Assembly: GCF_038024065.1 (NCBI RefSeq)
Contig: NZ_CP150667.1
Coordinates: forward strand, 4,223,501 to 4,287,500
DNA: 64,000 nt
DNA from: Polaribacter sejongensis
GTDB taxonomy: Bacteria; Bacteroidota; Bacteroidia; Flavobacteriales; Flavobacteriaceae
Direction of reading: 5' to 3'
The first letter of the stretch is position 1, and each line of letters starts with the position of its first letter. The translations under genes were made by a program, and so were the position numbers. Below are positions 40,609-49,489 of this stretch, piece after piece. The notes beneath the pieces were generated by a model that worked only from the letters and a program-made list of their open reading frames with translations, had not been told where the DNA came from and did no database searches.

Positions 40609-40612
40609 TGAA
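40571..40612 (-). tRNA. tRNA-Met(CAU)-type 3' half used as attachment site
   Basis: Minus strand reads TTCATAACCCTGAGGTC, intact T-arm ACGGGTTCAAATCCCGT and acceptor 3' strand TCTCGCTA. It begins in the anticodon loop (TTCATAA, anticodon CAU). Upstream of that the sequence is unrelated, so no 5' half exists. This is the classic footprint of an integrative element that recombines into the 3' part of a tRNA gene. fMet versus elongator Met or Ile2 cannot be decided without the 5' half. Confidence 0.7.
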
Positions 40613-40773
40613 TTATAAATTAGATATATTAAATAAAACTAAATCACCTGTAAATCAATTAGTTAGTTGTGTTTTAATTTTGTTTGATATTGAATAATAT
40701 CATATAATATCATCAAATGTTGTACCTATGTTGTACCTAAATTTTGTATCTTTAGCTTAATAAATTTATTAAG

Positions 40774-41976
40774 GTGTCTTCAATTAAAGCAGTTTTAAGG
40801 AAAAAAGCAAATTCTCAAAAATTATATCCTATTGCACTTAGGATTATAAAAGATAGAAAAGCTACTTTTATTTATATCGGTCAATATATAAAACAAATTG
40901 ACTGGGATAATAAAAATTGTGCTGTTAAGAAGTCACATCCAGATTTTTTGTATATCAATCAACTTATTTTGAATAAAAAGTCTGAGGTCAATAAAAAGTT
41001 AATTGATGCTGAGATGGAAACGAACTATCAGTCGGTAACAGCTATAAAAAGTAAAGTTTTAAATAAAAAAAACGAAGACTTTTTTCTAGTATCAAACTAT
41101 TATTTGAATCAATTAAAAAATCGAAAACAATTCCATCAGGTAGATATAGAAAAACAGCGCCTTCAAGTTTTTAAAAATTTCATTAAAAAAGATACATTTA
41201 ACTTAGGTGATTTTGATGTACGTTTGATGAAGGAATTTGAAAATCATTTATCAACTAAAAGGAATCTATCTAAAAGAACGATTGCAAATTATATGATTAC
41301 AATCCGAACAATTCTGAATATTGCTATTTCTGATTTTTCGATTAAAAATGTAAGTTATCCATTTGGTAGAGGGAAGTATCAGATAAGGTTTCCGGAATCA
41401 GTTAAGATAGGTTTAACTATTGAAGAAATTAAAATTTTAGAAAATATAAAAGACCTCACTCAGGCACAACAATATGCCTTAAATGCTTGGTTACTTAGTT
41501 TTTATTTTGCCGGAATTAGAGTTAGTGATGTTTTATTATTGAAGTGGACAGATTTTTTAGATAATAGGTTGCATTATAGAATGGGCAAAAATAAAAAACT
41601 TGTTTCTTTAAAAATTCCAAATAAAGTAATAGGTATTCTTAGTCAGTTAGAGAAAAATGAGGAAACAGTTTATCTTTTTAAAGAGTTGGAAGGTGTTGAT
41701 TTAGATGATGATAGGTATTTGAAAACGAGAATAAAGACTGCTACAAGAAACTTTAATAGACGTTTGAAAATGGTAGCGGATAAAGCGGGTATTGACAAAA
41801 AACTAACGATGCACATTGCTCGTCATAGTTTTGGTAATATTTCAGGTGATAAAATTACAATTCAAATGCTTCAAAAGTTATACAGACACTCTTCAATTAC
41901 AACTACTATTTTGTATCAGTCTAATTTTATGCAACAAGATATTGATGATGCTTTAGATAAAGTTGTGGAGTTTTAA
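40774..41976 (+). CDS. Bacteroidetes integrative-element tyrosine integrase
   Basis: 400 residues from a GTG start. N-terminal arm-binding domain (about 1-60, IGQYIKQIDWDNKNCAVKKS), SAM-like domain (about 100-195) and catalytic domain with R249 (AGIRVSD), a Lys in GKNKK, H347-R350 (MHIARHSFGN), H372 (LYRHSS) and Y381 (TILYQSN). Typical of integrases of conjugative or mobilisable elements. It lies 160 bp from a tRNA 3' fragment, so it probably recombines at that att site. Unrelated in detail to the array recombinase. A C-terminal relic of a near-identical gene is at 36584-36835. Confidence 0.9.
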   Translation: MSSIKAVLRKKANSQKLYPIALRIIKDRKATFIYIGQYIKQIDWDNKNCAVKKSHPDFLYINQLILNKKSEVNKKLIDAEMETNYQSVTAIKSKVLNKKNEDFFLVSNYYLNQLKNRKQFHQVDIEKQRLQVFKNFIKKDTFNLGDFDVRLMKEFENHLSTKRNLSKRTIANYMITIRTILNIAISDFSIKNVSYPFGRGKYQIRFPESVKIGLTIEEIKILENIKDLTQAQQYALNAWLLSFYFAGIRVSDVLLLKWTDFLDNRLHYRMGKNKKLVSLKIPNKVIGILSQLEKNEETVYLFKELEGVDLDDDRYLKTRIKTATRNFNRRLKMVADKAGIDKKLTMHIARHSFGNISGDKITIQMLQKLYRHSSITTTILYQSNFMQQDIDDALDKVVEF

Positions 41977-42228
41977 GTAAAAAGAATAGATAATTTGAAT
42001 ATTAAATGATGGCTTTTTTACTTTTAAAATTTCGTTTGTTCTTTATCAAGAGTACTTGTTAAAAGAGATATCATTTCAATTTCTAACCCCATTTTTTAAA
42101 AAGCTTTTTCTAGATTATCTATTTTTATATTTCTGTTTTAATAAAATTAATATATTTTTATTCAGAAGGAGTTGAGTTTTCTGTTCAATTTATTATTGAA
42201 AATAATTAATCTTATATGTAAGATTTTT

Positions 42229-43026
42229 TTAAACCAATTTATCAAAAAAAAGTAATGTTTTTTCTAAATGCTCTATCCAATAAGACCATTCGTGTCCGCC
42301 TTTAAATTCTTCAAAATTATGGGGGATATTTTCCTTTATAAGTTCTTTATGAAGTAATTTATTAGCTTCAAATAAAGAATCATTAACACCACAATCAAAA
42401 CGAATAGGAGGTAAGCTTGTTTTATTTTTCTTTAAAATATCTATTAAATTTGACGTTTTACTTTCCTTTAGATATTCGTCTAAAGAATCATCTGTAAACA
42501 GTTGCATTTGTTCTAGTTTTGTAATAGAACTATGTCCAGAAATTGCTTTAAATTTTTCAGGAAATCTTCCGCCTAAAGATAAAGCACCATAACCGCCCAT
42601 AGACAAACCACCTATGCAAGTAGAAGTTGAGTTTTTTGCTTCAGGAATATTTTCTTTTATTGCAGTAATCACATCATTTACAATCCAATTATCAAATTGT
42701 TTTTGATGATGAGAAAAATATGCAGAACCATCTCCCCAAAGTCCATCAGAAGGCATTGCAATAATCGCAGGTTTAATCGTGTTATTTTTAATTAGTTTTT
42801 CTGTAGTTACATGCGCACCACCTTTCATTGCCCAAATCCAAGCACTTCCATAAACACCATGTAATAAGATGTAAATAGGAAGGTTATCAAAATTATCAAC
42901 TTCTGGAACATATAGGCAAATGTCTCCTCTTCCTTTTAAATTAGGCGTTTTTACGGTTAAGAATCTTAATCCTTGAGATTCAAAGTTTAAATCTGAAAGT
43001 TCTACGGTTTTAAAGCTACTTTTCAT
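42229..43026 (-). CDS. Esterase of the EstD/S-formylglutathione-hydrolase-like group
   Basis: About 265 residues from the ATG at 43026, 1 bp beyond the stop of the alcohol dehydrogenase gene. Alpha/beta hydrolase: oxyanion region LHGVYGSAWIW, nucleophile GGLSMGGYGAL (Ser in GLSMG), and a C-terminal His in FKGGHEWSYWIEHL. Related to S-formylglutathione hydrolase and Ser esterases of the putative_esterase family. As the last gene of the P450 operon it could hydrolyse a formyl ester produced during formaldehyde oxidation, or remove acyl groups from algal sugars. No signal peptide, so cytoplasmic. Confidence 0.78.
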   Translation of the reverse strand: MKSSFKTVELSDLNFESQGLRFLTVKTPNLKGRGDICLYVPEVDNFDNLPIYILLHGVYGSAWIWAMKGGAHVTTEKLIKNNTIKPAIIAMPSDGLWGDGSAYFSHHQKQFDNWIVNDVITAIKENIPEAKNSTSTCIGGLSMGGYGALSLGGRFPEKFKAISGHSSITKLEQMQLFTDDSLDEYLKESKTSNLIDILKKNKTSLPPIRFDCGVNDSLFEANKLLHKELIKENIPHNFEEFKGGHEWSYWIEHLEKTLLFFDKLV

Positions 43027-43027
43027 A

Positions 43028-44140
43028 TTAAAATACAATTACACCTTTTGCATTTTTACCCGCTAACATATCATCAAAAGCCTGTTGTAATTCTTCTAAA
43101 GGATATGTTCTGGTAATCATTTCGTCTAATAATAAATCGCCTTTATCATATAAATTCACCAATTTCGGAAAATCTATTTGTGGTCTACATTTCCCGTATA
43201 ATGGATTGATGTAAATTTTATCCCATTCAAAAAGGTTCATGTCAATACTAATCGTTTCTTCAATTCCACTAACTTGAACAGCGGTTCCAGCATTTCTGAT
43301 CATCGCTAAAGGAGCAGCGCCTAAAGCAGGAATAGCAGTACACTCAAAAGCAAAATCAGCACCTCTTCCTTCTGTTAACTTCTTTACTTCTTCTGATGCT
43401 TTCATCAATCCAATATCATTTTTATTTGCTAGAATAGTATGGGTTGCTCCAAATTGTTTTGCCATTTCTAAACGTTCAGCATTAATATCAATGGCAATTA
43501 TTTTTGCTGCTCCAGATATTCTAGCACCTTGAATTACGTTTAAACCAACACCTCCAGTTCCTAAAATTACGGCAGAACTTCCGGCAGTAACTTTCGCTGT
43601 ATTTACAGCAGAACCGTAACCTGTCATTACTCCACAACTAATTATACTTGCTGAAGGCATTGGCATTTCGCTTTCTAATTTTACACAAGCAGATTCTTTT
43701 ACCAAAGCATATTCTGCCAACGTACCAATATTAAAAGAACGTTCTATAGGTTGATTATTCCACTTAGAGCCTTCTAAATGTGCATGACCAGGAGTATAAC
43801 CATTTCCACCAGCAGTTACAGGTGAATTATTTTCACAAATATGCTGGTTGCCTTCTTGACATTGAAAACATTTCATACAAGGTGTTGCCCAGTTTAAAAT
43901 AACTTTGTCACCTATTTTAAAATCGGTAATATCGGCGCCAATTTTTTCTATAATTCCTGCACCTTCATGACCTAAAATAATTGGTTTTCCCCAGTTTAAA
44001 GAATCGTGATCTGTGTGACATAAACCAGCAGCTTTTATTTTTACAATAATCTCATCCCCTTTTGGGTCTGAGATTGTTATCGTGTCAATAATAAAAGAAC
44101 CATCCCCTTTTGCAATTGCAGATTTAGATTGTATACTCAT
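43028..44140 (-). CDS. Zinc-dependent alcohol dehydrogenase (class III-like), formaldehyde-linked
   Basis: 370 residues. Catalytic zinc ligands: Cys in GLCHTDHDSL and His in GHEGAGII. Four-cysteine structural zinc loop CMKCFQCQEGNQHIC. Rossmann motif GTGGVGLNVIQGA and cofactor strand AIDINAERL (Asp, so NAD preferred). Class III-like layout. In marine flavobacteria an ADH encoded beside the 6-O-methylgalactose P450 is thought to remove the formaldehyde released by demethylation; the operon position here fits that. 11 bp after the reductase gene. Exact substrate inferred. Confidence 0.82.
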   Translation of the reverse strand: MSIQSKSAIAKGDGSFIIDTITISDPKGDEIIVKIKAAGLCHTDHDSLNWGKPIILGHEGAGIIEKIGADITDFKIGDKVILNWATPCMKCFQCQEGNQHICENNSPVTAGGNGYTPGHAHLEGSKWNNQPIERSFNIGTLAEYALVKESACVKLESEMPMPSASIISCGVMTGYGSAVNTAKVTAGSSAVILGTGGVGLNVIQGARISGAAKIIAIDINAERLEMAKQFGATHTILANKNDIGLMKASEEVKKLTEGRGADFAFECTAIPALGAAPLAMIRNAGTAVQVSGIEETISIDMNLFEWDKIYINPLYGKCRPQIDFPKLVNLYDKGDLLLDEMITRTYPLEELQQAFDDMLAGKNAKGVIVF

Positions 44141-44151
44141 AAATTTATTTT

Positions 44152-45396
44152 TTATAAAAATGTTGTAGGTTTCATTGGTATTGAAACATCAACCAACTTC
44201 GTTTTATTAATTTTTTGTTTCCCTTTGATAAATCTTGTACCTAAAACAAAGGCTTTTCCATTGTTTATTGCATCTACAGCTAATAATGCATCATCTTTAA
44301 AATACCAAACAGAAAAACTAGTGTTTTCCGTTTCTTCTTTTCTAACAATCACATCATTATACCCATTTGATAAACCAACCATTTGTAGTTTTACATCATA
44401 TTGATCTGACCAAAACCAGGGAATCGTGTCATAAACAAGTTGTTTATCGCAAATTGATGCCGCTGCAACTTTACTTTGATCTACCGCATTTTGAACAGAT
44501 TCTAAACGTAGATATCTTTTGTAGTGTGGGTTGTAATGAAAAGTACAATCACCAATAGCATAAATATTCTCGTCATTTGTTTGTGAGAATTCATTGACTT
44601 TAATTCCTTGTTCAATTTCTAAACCAGCAGTATCAGCAAGTTCAGTATTTACTCTAATACCAACACCGACAATGACAATGTCTGCTTCAAAAGAAGTTTC
44701 ATTATCACAAAAAATAGTATTCAGACCGTTCTCAGTTTTTATAAAAGAGACATTGTTATTTGTAAGAATTTGAACATCATTTTGTTGATGTAATTCCATA
44801 AAATAATCTGACATAACTGGAGCGGTAACTCTAGCTAAAATACGTTCTTCTCTCTCTAAAACTGTTACTGATGCACCTGTCTTTTTTAATGACGCTGCAG
44901 TTTCAAGACCAATATAACCTCCACCAATAATGATTACTCGCTTTTTTTCTGATGAATCAATAGCTTTTTTTATTTCTATTGCATCATTAGCTGTTCTCAT
45001 AGGAAATAAATTGGCGGCAGAATCTATTCCAGAAATTGGTGGAATAAATGGTCTTGCACCTGTTGCTATTACTAATTTATCATATTTTTGAGTTCCTTTA
45101 TTTTCAATAGAAATTGTTCTGTTATTTCTATTAATTGAAGAAACTTTTACCCCTAATTTTAAAGTGATGTTGTCTTTTTTATAGCTTTCAAGCGGTTTTA
45201 AAAGGTTGCTATTTAAATCTCCATCGATGATGTAAGATTTTGATAATGGAGGTCTGTGATATGGAATATTTGGATCTGAATCAAATAATATAACTTCTCC
45301 TTGCCAACCTTCTTTTCTTAAATTGAAAGCAAAATTAACACCTGCATGACTTGCTCCAATAACTACACAAACTTGATTCGCTGTATCTAACATCAA
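44152..45396 (-). CDS. FAD-dependent ferredoxin reductase for the P450
   Basis: 414 residues. FAD-binding motif near the start (CVVIGASHAGVNFAFNLR), ATGARPF, NAD(P)-binding GGGYIGLETAASLKKTG (about 153-169) and second FAD motif NIYAIGDCTFHYN (about 270). Member of the putidaredoxin/rubredoxin reductase group. It passes electrons from NAD(P)H to the [2Fe-2S] ferredoxin encoded 3 bp upstream. Cytoplasmic. Confidence 0.9.
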   Translation of the reverse strand: MMLDTANQVCVVIGASHAGVNFAFNLRKEGWQGEVILFDSDPNIPYHRPPLSKSYIIDGDLNSNLLKPLESYKKDNITLKLGVKVSSINRNNRTISIENKGTQKYDKLVIATGARPFIPPISGIDSAANLFPMRTANDAIEIKKAIDSSEKKRVIIIGGGYIGLETAASLKKTGASVTVLEREERILARVTAPVMSDYFMELHQQNDVQILTNNNVSFIKTENGLNTIFCDNETSFEADIVIVGVGIRVNTELADTAGLEIEQGIKVNEFSQTNDENIYAIGDCTFHYNPHYKRYLRLESVQNAVDQSKVAAASICDKQLVYDTIPWFWSDQYDVKLQMVGLSNGYNDVIVRKEETENTSFSVWYFKDDALLAVDAINNGKAFVLGTRFIKGKQKINKTKLVDVSIPMKPTTFL

Positions 45397-45399
45397 AAT

Positions 45400-45708
45400 T
45401 TATTTTGCAACTTTAAAAACAACTCCATCTAAATCTTCACTTACTTGAAGCTGACAAGAAAGACGACTGTATTCGTTTGTTAAATCATCAAATTCTAACA
45501 TATCATTTTCTAGTTCTTCTGCTTGCCCTGTTTTTGCTACAAATTCTGGTTCAACATGTACATGACATGTAGCGCAGGAGCAAACACCACCACAATCTCC
45601 ATCTATTCCTTTTATGTTATTATTTACTGCTAATTCCATTACTGAACCAGAAGTACCTTCAACAGTTATTGATTCGTTGTCTGCTGTTATAAATGTTATT
45701 TTTGCCAT
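45400..45708 (-). CDS. [2Fe-2S] ferredoxin (adrenodoxin/putidaredoxin type)
   Basis: 102 residues. Cluster cysteines lie in DGDCGGVCSCATCHVHV plus a later RLSCQLQV, the CX5CX2C...C layout of vertebrate-type ferredoxins. It shuttles electrons from the reductase to the P450. Three bases upstream of the reductase gene and 6 bp after the P450 gene, ensuring joint expression. Confidence 0.93.
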   Translation of the reverse strand: MAKITFITADNESITVEGTSGSVMELAVNNNIKGIDGDCGGVCSCATCHVHVEPEFVAKTGQAEELENDMLEFDDLTNEYSRLSCQLQVSEDLDGVVFKVAK

Positions 45709-45714
45709 TTTATA

Positions 45715-46872
45715 CTATTTTTTAAATTGTACGTTCAATGAATCGAAACCTACTTTTCTATTAAATTCTCCTAAATTTTCTATATTTTCTTTTGAATCTA
45801 GAGTTGCTATTGAAGTTACTTTTTGTGATAATTTCGCCAATAGTATTCTTAAAATTTGACGAGCATGCGTTGCTCCTAAACAGTTATGAGTTCCAAAACC
45901 AAAACTAACATGTGGGTTTACTTTTCGGTCTAAAACGACTTCATTTGGGGTTTCAAAAACGTTTTCATCTCTGTTGGCAGATGCCCAATTTAAAGAAATT
46001 CTTGTATCTGCCTTAATAGCATGTTCACAGACGTGAGTATCTTTAGTTGCTACTCTTCCCATTTGAGTTAATGGAGAGAAATAACGAACCAATTCTTCAA
46101 CGGCATTGTTAATCATTTCTGGTTTTTCTTTTAAAACCGCCAAAGCTTTTGGATTCCCTGCAAAGTAAGCTATAGAGTTTGTAACTGCATTAATCACAGT
46201 ATCTCTACCACCTGCAAAAGTTAAAATCAATACGCCTTTTACTTCTTCTTTTGTCATTTTTTCACCATCAACTTCAGAATTTAAAAGCACAGAATACAAA
46301 CTCTCACTTGGTGTTTCTATAGCCAAATCTATTTGTTTATCAATATAATCATATAAAATATTTGCTTTGTCTGCATCTAAATCAGAATCATCACTTCTAA
46401 ATACGTGTGTTCCCCATGAAATCCATAAATTGGCTTCAGAATACGGTATGTTTAATAGTAATGTTAAAGCTCTAGATTGTAGTTTTAAAGCAAAATCGGC
46501 AACAACTTCAACTTCATTACTTTTTAAAGATTCATCAATAATCTCTTCAATAATGGTTGTTATTTTTGATGAATATTCTTCGTTTAAAGGTCTTTTAAAC
46601 CAAGGATCTAAAATGTCTCTAAACGATTTATGTTGCGGTGGATCTACTTCAAAAGGAATTTGCCTAGTGTCTCTAATTTTTACTTCAGACGGAATTACAA
46701 TTCGTCCAACTTCATCTCCACCAGATTGAAAAGCTTGCCATTGATGCGCACATTTACGTACTTCTTTATGACGCAAAACCATCGTTACAGGATCATCTTG
46801 GTCATTCATTTTACCAACACCTTCTTTTTGTCTTGCATCTTTAAACGCATCTGGAAATTCGCTTGCTTTCAT
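45715..46872 (-). CDS. Cytochrome P450, probable 6-O-methyl-D-galactose demethylase (CYP236A-like)
   Basis: 385 residues, soluble class I P450. I-helix LILTFAGGRDTVINAVTNSI, E-x-x-R in KSFRDILDPWF region and K-helix NAVEELVRYFSP; heme-ligand Cys in FGFGTHNCLGATHAR (about 345). First gene of an operon with its own ferredoxin, reductase, ADH and esterase. This is the arrangement described for P450s that oxidatively demethylate 6-O-methyl-D-galactose from porphyran in marine Bacteroidetes, releasing galactose and formaldehyde. P450 is certain; substrate is inferred from operon make-up. No agarase or porphyranase is in the window. Confidence 0.85.
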   Translation of the reverse strand: MKASEFPDAFKDARQKEGVGKMNDQDDPVTMVLRHKEVRKCAHQWQAFQSGGDEVGRIVIPSEVKIRDTRQIPFEVDPPQHKSFRDILDPWFKRPLNEEYSSKITTIIEEIIDESLKSNEVEVVADFALKLQSRALTLLLNIPYSEANLWISWGTHVFRSDDSDLDADKANILYDYIDKQIDLAIETPSESLYSVLLNSEVDGEKMTKEEVKGVLILTFAGGRDTVINAVTNSIAYFAGNPKALAVLKEKPEMINNAVEELVRYFSPLTQMGRVATKDTHVCEHAIKADTRISLNWASANRDENVFETPNEVVLDRKVNPHVSFGFGTHNCLGATHARQILRILLAKLSQKVTSIATLDSKENIENLGEFNRKVGFDSLNVQFKK

Positions 46873-46882
46873 ATTATTTAAA

Positions 46883-46903
46883 TTGACATTTTAGAGTTGT
46901 CAA
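46883..46903. promoter_or_regulatory. Inverted repeat TTGACA-N9-TGTCAA in the P450/araC divergent region
   Basis: Perfect 6-bp arms 10 bp upstream of the P450 start, in the 138-bp intergenic region shared with the divergent AraC gene. Possible operator or part of the P450 promoter. It resembles half of the CTTGACA motif found upstream of the sus genes. Confidence 0.4.
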
Positions 46904-46963
46904 AGATTATCTATTTATGAAATGAAAGATTCCCTTATTTATGCAATAAAGTACCTTATTATG

Positions 46964-46993
46964 TTGTGTGTTTTTGTTTATTGCATATATTTG
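46964..46993 (+). promoter_or_regulatory. Promoter of the AraC-family gene
   Basis: TTG at 46964-46966, 19-bp spacer, TATATTTG at 46986-46993. This fits the Bacteroidetes -33/-7 consensus, 18 bp ahead of the ATG at 47011. Confidence 0.5.
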
Positions 46994-47010
46994 AGATGTA
47001 ATAGAGACTT

Positions 47011-47847
47011 ATGCAGCCGAAATTTGAAAAAGTAGCTTTAAATAATCAGAAATCTATTATTGCGTTTAGGTATTCTGGAGATCGGTTTTATGCACCTTGG
47101 CATTTTCATCCTCAGCATGAGCTTACGTTTATAGAAAAGAGTAGTGGAACCAAATTTATTGGCGATTATGTTGGTCCGTTTGAGGAAGGTGAGTTGGTTT
47201 TAGTAAGAACAAATGTGCCGCATTGTTGGAAAAATAATTCGATAATCAATACTGGTTGCTCTTCAATTGTTATTCAATGGAATACGGGTATTTATGCTAA
47301 AGTACCGGAAATGGAAAGTGTTTTTAAAATGCTAAAAGCGGCATCGAAAGGTATTTTGTTTACAAAAGAAAATGCTTCTGAAGTGTTTACTTTACTAAAA
47401 GAATTATTGACTTTAGAAGGAACGGAATTGTATTTAAAATTTCAAAATATATTGGTATTACTATCTAGGTTTGAATATAGAGAACTCTCAGAAAAAAGTT
47501 TTATAGATGATTTGCCTTCAGAATATAGTTCTCGCATTCGAAAAGTACACGATTATGTAGAAAGCCATTATCATAAAAAAATACAATTAAAAGAATTAGC
47601 AGATTTAGTAAATATGTCTGAACAGTCTTTTTCTCGTTTTTTTAATAAAATAATGGGAAGGCCTTTTTTTACTTTTTTAAATCAATATAAGATAAATATG
47701 GCAAAAAGAATGTTAATGGACACCGATTGGTCTGTAAGAGAAATTTGTTTTGCTTGTGGCTATGAGTCTGTTCCTTTTTTTCATAGACAATTTAAGAAGT
47801 TTACAAATAATACACCTTCTTTTTATAAAAGAAAACAGAGTAAATGA
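47011..47847 (+). CDS. AraC-family transcriptional regulator with cupin sensor
   Basis: 278 residues. N-terminal cupin (about 20-90: YAPWHFHPQHELTFIEKSSG, LVRTNVPHCWKN) and C-terminal double HTH (about 180-275: LKELADLVNMSEQSFSRFFN, then DWSVREICFACGYESVPFFH and PSFYKRKQSK). Divergent from the P450 operon with a 138-bp shared upstream region, so it probably senses a sugar and controls the demethylation genes. A terminator follows directly. Confidence 0.9.
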   Translation: MQPKFEKVALNNQKSIIAFRYSGDRFYAPWHFHPQHELTFIEKSSGTKFIGDYVGPFEEGELVLVRTNVPHCWKNNSIINTGCSSIVIQWNTGIYAKVPEMESVFKMLKAASKGILFTKENASEVFTLLKELLTLEGTELYLKFQNILVLLSRFEYRELSEKSFIDDLPSEYSSRIRKVHDYVESHYHKKIQLKELADLVNMSEQSFSRFFNKIMGRPFFTFLNQYKINMAKRMLMDTDWSVREICFACGYESVPFFHRQFKKFTNNTPSFYKRKQSK

Positions 47848-47880
47848 TAAAGCCTCTAAGAATAATCTTAAAGGCTTTAT
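47847..47880. terminator. Bidirectional terminator between araC-type gene and sus operon
   Basis: Hairpin ATAAAGCCTCTAAGA-ATAA-TCTTAAAGGCTTTAT (one mismatch) followed by TTTGTAGTT. It begins at the last base of the AraC gene and faces the end of the convergent sus-operon lipoprotein gene. Confidence 0.75.
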
Positions 47881-47912
47881 TTGTAGTTAAATAACTATAC
47901 TTAATTATAAAA

Positions 47913-49487
47913 TTAAGGTCTTATGGTAACCTCTGCAATCGTTAAATTATCGATGTAAAACTTAACGTTATTTGGGTTTTTATTATTCCACCCTCTAATT
48001 ATTGTTTCATAATCACCATCTGCACCGAAATTAATAAATGCTTTTTGATACACCCATGTACCAGTAGGCATATCATCAGATAAAATAGCTACGGCAGGAG
48101 CATTCCAATCGTAATCTCCAGTACTTTTCCAATAGATTCTAACATCTGGAGCAAAACCAGTAGAATTACCATTGTCTAATAAATAAACCCAAGCCCCAAT
48201 TTCGTAAGTTTTACCAGCTTTAAAACTAACTTTTTTTTGTGCTCCATTGCTTACATGTTGTACCCAAGTAAAGCCATCTGCACTTGCAGGTAGTTCTACA
48301 TAAGCACTAGAGTTACCGTCTTGTGCTTGTGTTGTATTAATATTCCAAATACCAGCAGAGCCCCATGCTAATGGCCAATTTACATCTGTAGAGTTTTCAA
48401 AACTATAATCAAAATTAGAACCTTTTAAAATATTAGTTAAATTAAATTCAAGAGGTTTATCTTTAAAAACAGTTGCATTTACTTGATCTGTGGTTCTTAA
48501 AGTTCCTGGTGTATAAGAAACCTTTACAGTATCATTATTATAGATAACTTCATTTAAAGTAATAGTAATAATATTGTTTTCTCCTGCTTTAATTTCTGTT
48601 GATACTATAGAAGTAGGTATTGTAGTACCTCCATTTTCTAAAGAAATTACAAATGTAGAAACATCAAAAGAATCTGGATCCATATCTCTACTAAATTCTA
48701 AGTCAATTTTTCCTTCATTTGCTTTAACAGCATCTAACGATACCGGTTCTGTAGAAGGTATTACTTTAATTAAATCTTTTAGAAATATAGTATCACCACC
48801 AAAAGGTCTTAATCTAGAGGCAATAAATTTTAAATCATAGTTCCCTAAAGATTTATATTGTATATCTACTTCAGTATTTGTACCACCAAATGTTGTTGGA
48901 TCAACTCCACTAGTACCAAAAGTCCAATTAAAAACTTCTGGAGCACCAATTGTAGTATAAGAAAATCTTACTTTTTTACTTGCAGTAACTTCATTTAATG
49001 CAGCATCAGATATTGAAATTGGCGCACCTAAAGATCCATCATCATTTAAGTAATTACCAGTAATTTGTGCTTTAACAGCTGCTAAAACAGTTACTACAAT
49101 TGTAGTGTCTAATTCTTTTAAACCACTAGGCATTGAGCTGTCTTCGTTACGATAAACATCTCCTTTAAAAACTTGGTGTAAAGTTACATTATGCACTCCA
49201 ACTTCATTAAAGAAACCTTTTACAGTATTTTCTCCAGAAGTATTTTTGTCTGAACCAAAGATGCTTGATACGTTTTCTGGAAAGGTCCAGGTACGTGAAG
49301 CAACTCCACTAGAAATATCACCAAAATCTATATGACCACCAATATTTATGTTGTTTTCAACATTTGCTTCTGAAGTAACAATAACCCTATGATTTGCTTC
49401 TGGTAAATTTAACATTTGTTCATCATCGCATGCATAAAAGGCAAGAAGCGAAATGCATAATATCTTATATATATTTAAATTTCTCAT
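47913..49487 (-). CDS. SusE/F-position surface glycan-binding lipoprotein
   Basis: 524 residues with lipobox (ISLLAFYAC, Cys20). PKD-like repeats come first (IDFGDISSGVASRTWTFPEN about 50-130; FSYTTIGAPEVFNWTFGTSG about 175-230), then a SwmB-type Ig domain (DLEFSRDMDPDSFDVSTFVI, about 255-340) and a C-terminal carbohydrate-binding-module-like domain (NFDYSFENSTDVNWPLAWGS ... FYIDNLTIAEV, about 355-520). Third gene of the susC-susD operon, 2 bp after susD. Expected on the outer face of the outer membrane to capture glycan. Specificity unknown. Confidence 0.82.
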   Translation of the reverse strand: MRNLNIYKILCISLLAFYACDDEQMLNLPEANHRVIVTSEANVENNINIGGHIDFGDISSGVASRTWTFPENVSSIFGSDKNTSGENTVKGFFNEVGVHNVTLHQVFKGDVYRNEDSSMPSGLKELDTTIVVTVLAAVKAQITGNYLNDDGSLGAPISISDAALNEVTASKKVRFSYTTIGAPEVFNWTFGTSGVDPTTFGGTNTEVDIQYKSLGNYDLKFIASRLRPFGGDTIFLKDLIKVIPSTEPVSLDAVKANEGKIDLEFSRDMDPDSFDVSTFVISLENGGTTIPTSIVSTEIKAGENNIITITLNEVIYNNDTVKVSYTPGTLRTTDQVNATVFKDKPLEFNLTNILKGSNFDYSFENSTDVNWPLAWGSAGIWNINTTQAQDGNSSAYVELPASADGFTWVQHVSNGAQKKVSFKAGKTYEIGAWVYLLDNGNSTGFAPDVRIYWKSTGDYDWNAPAVAILSDDMPTGTWVYQKAFINFGADGDYETIIRGWNNKNPNNVKFYIDNLTIAEVTIRP

Positions 49488-49489
49488 AA

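Noticed and set aside
46367..46729. 120-codon plus-strand ORF within the P450 gene
   Set aside because: Antisense of a well-supported P450 coding sequence.
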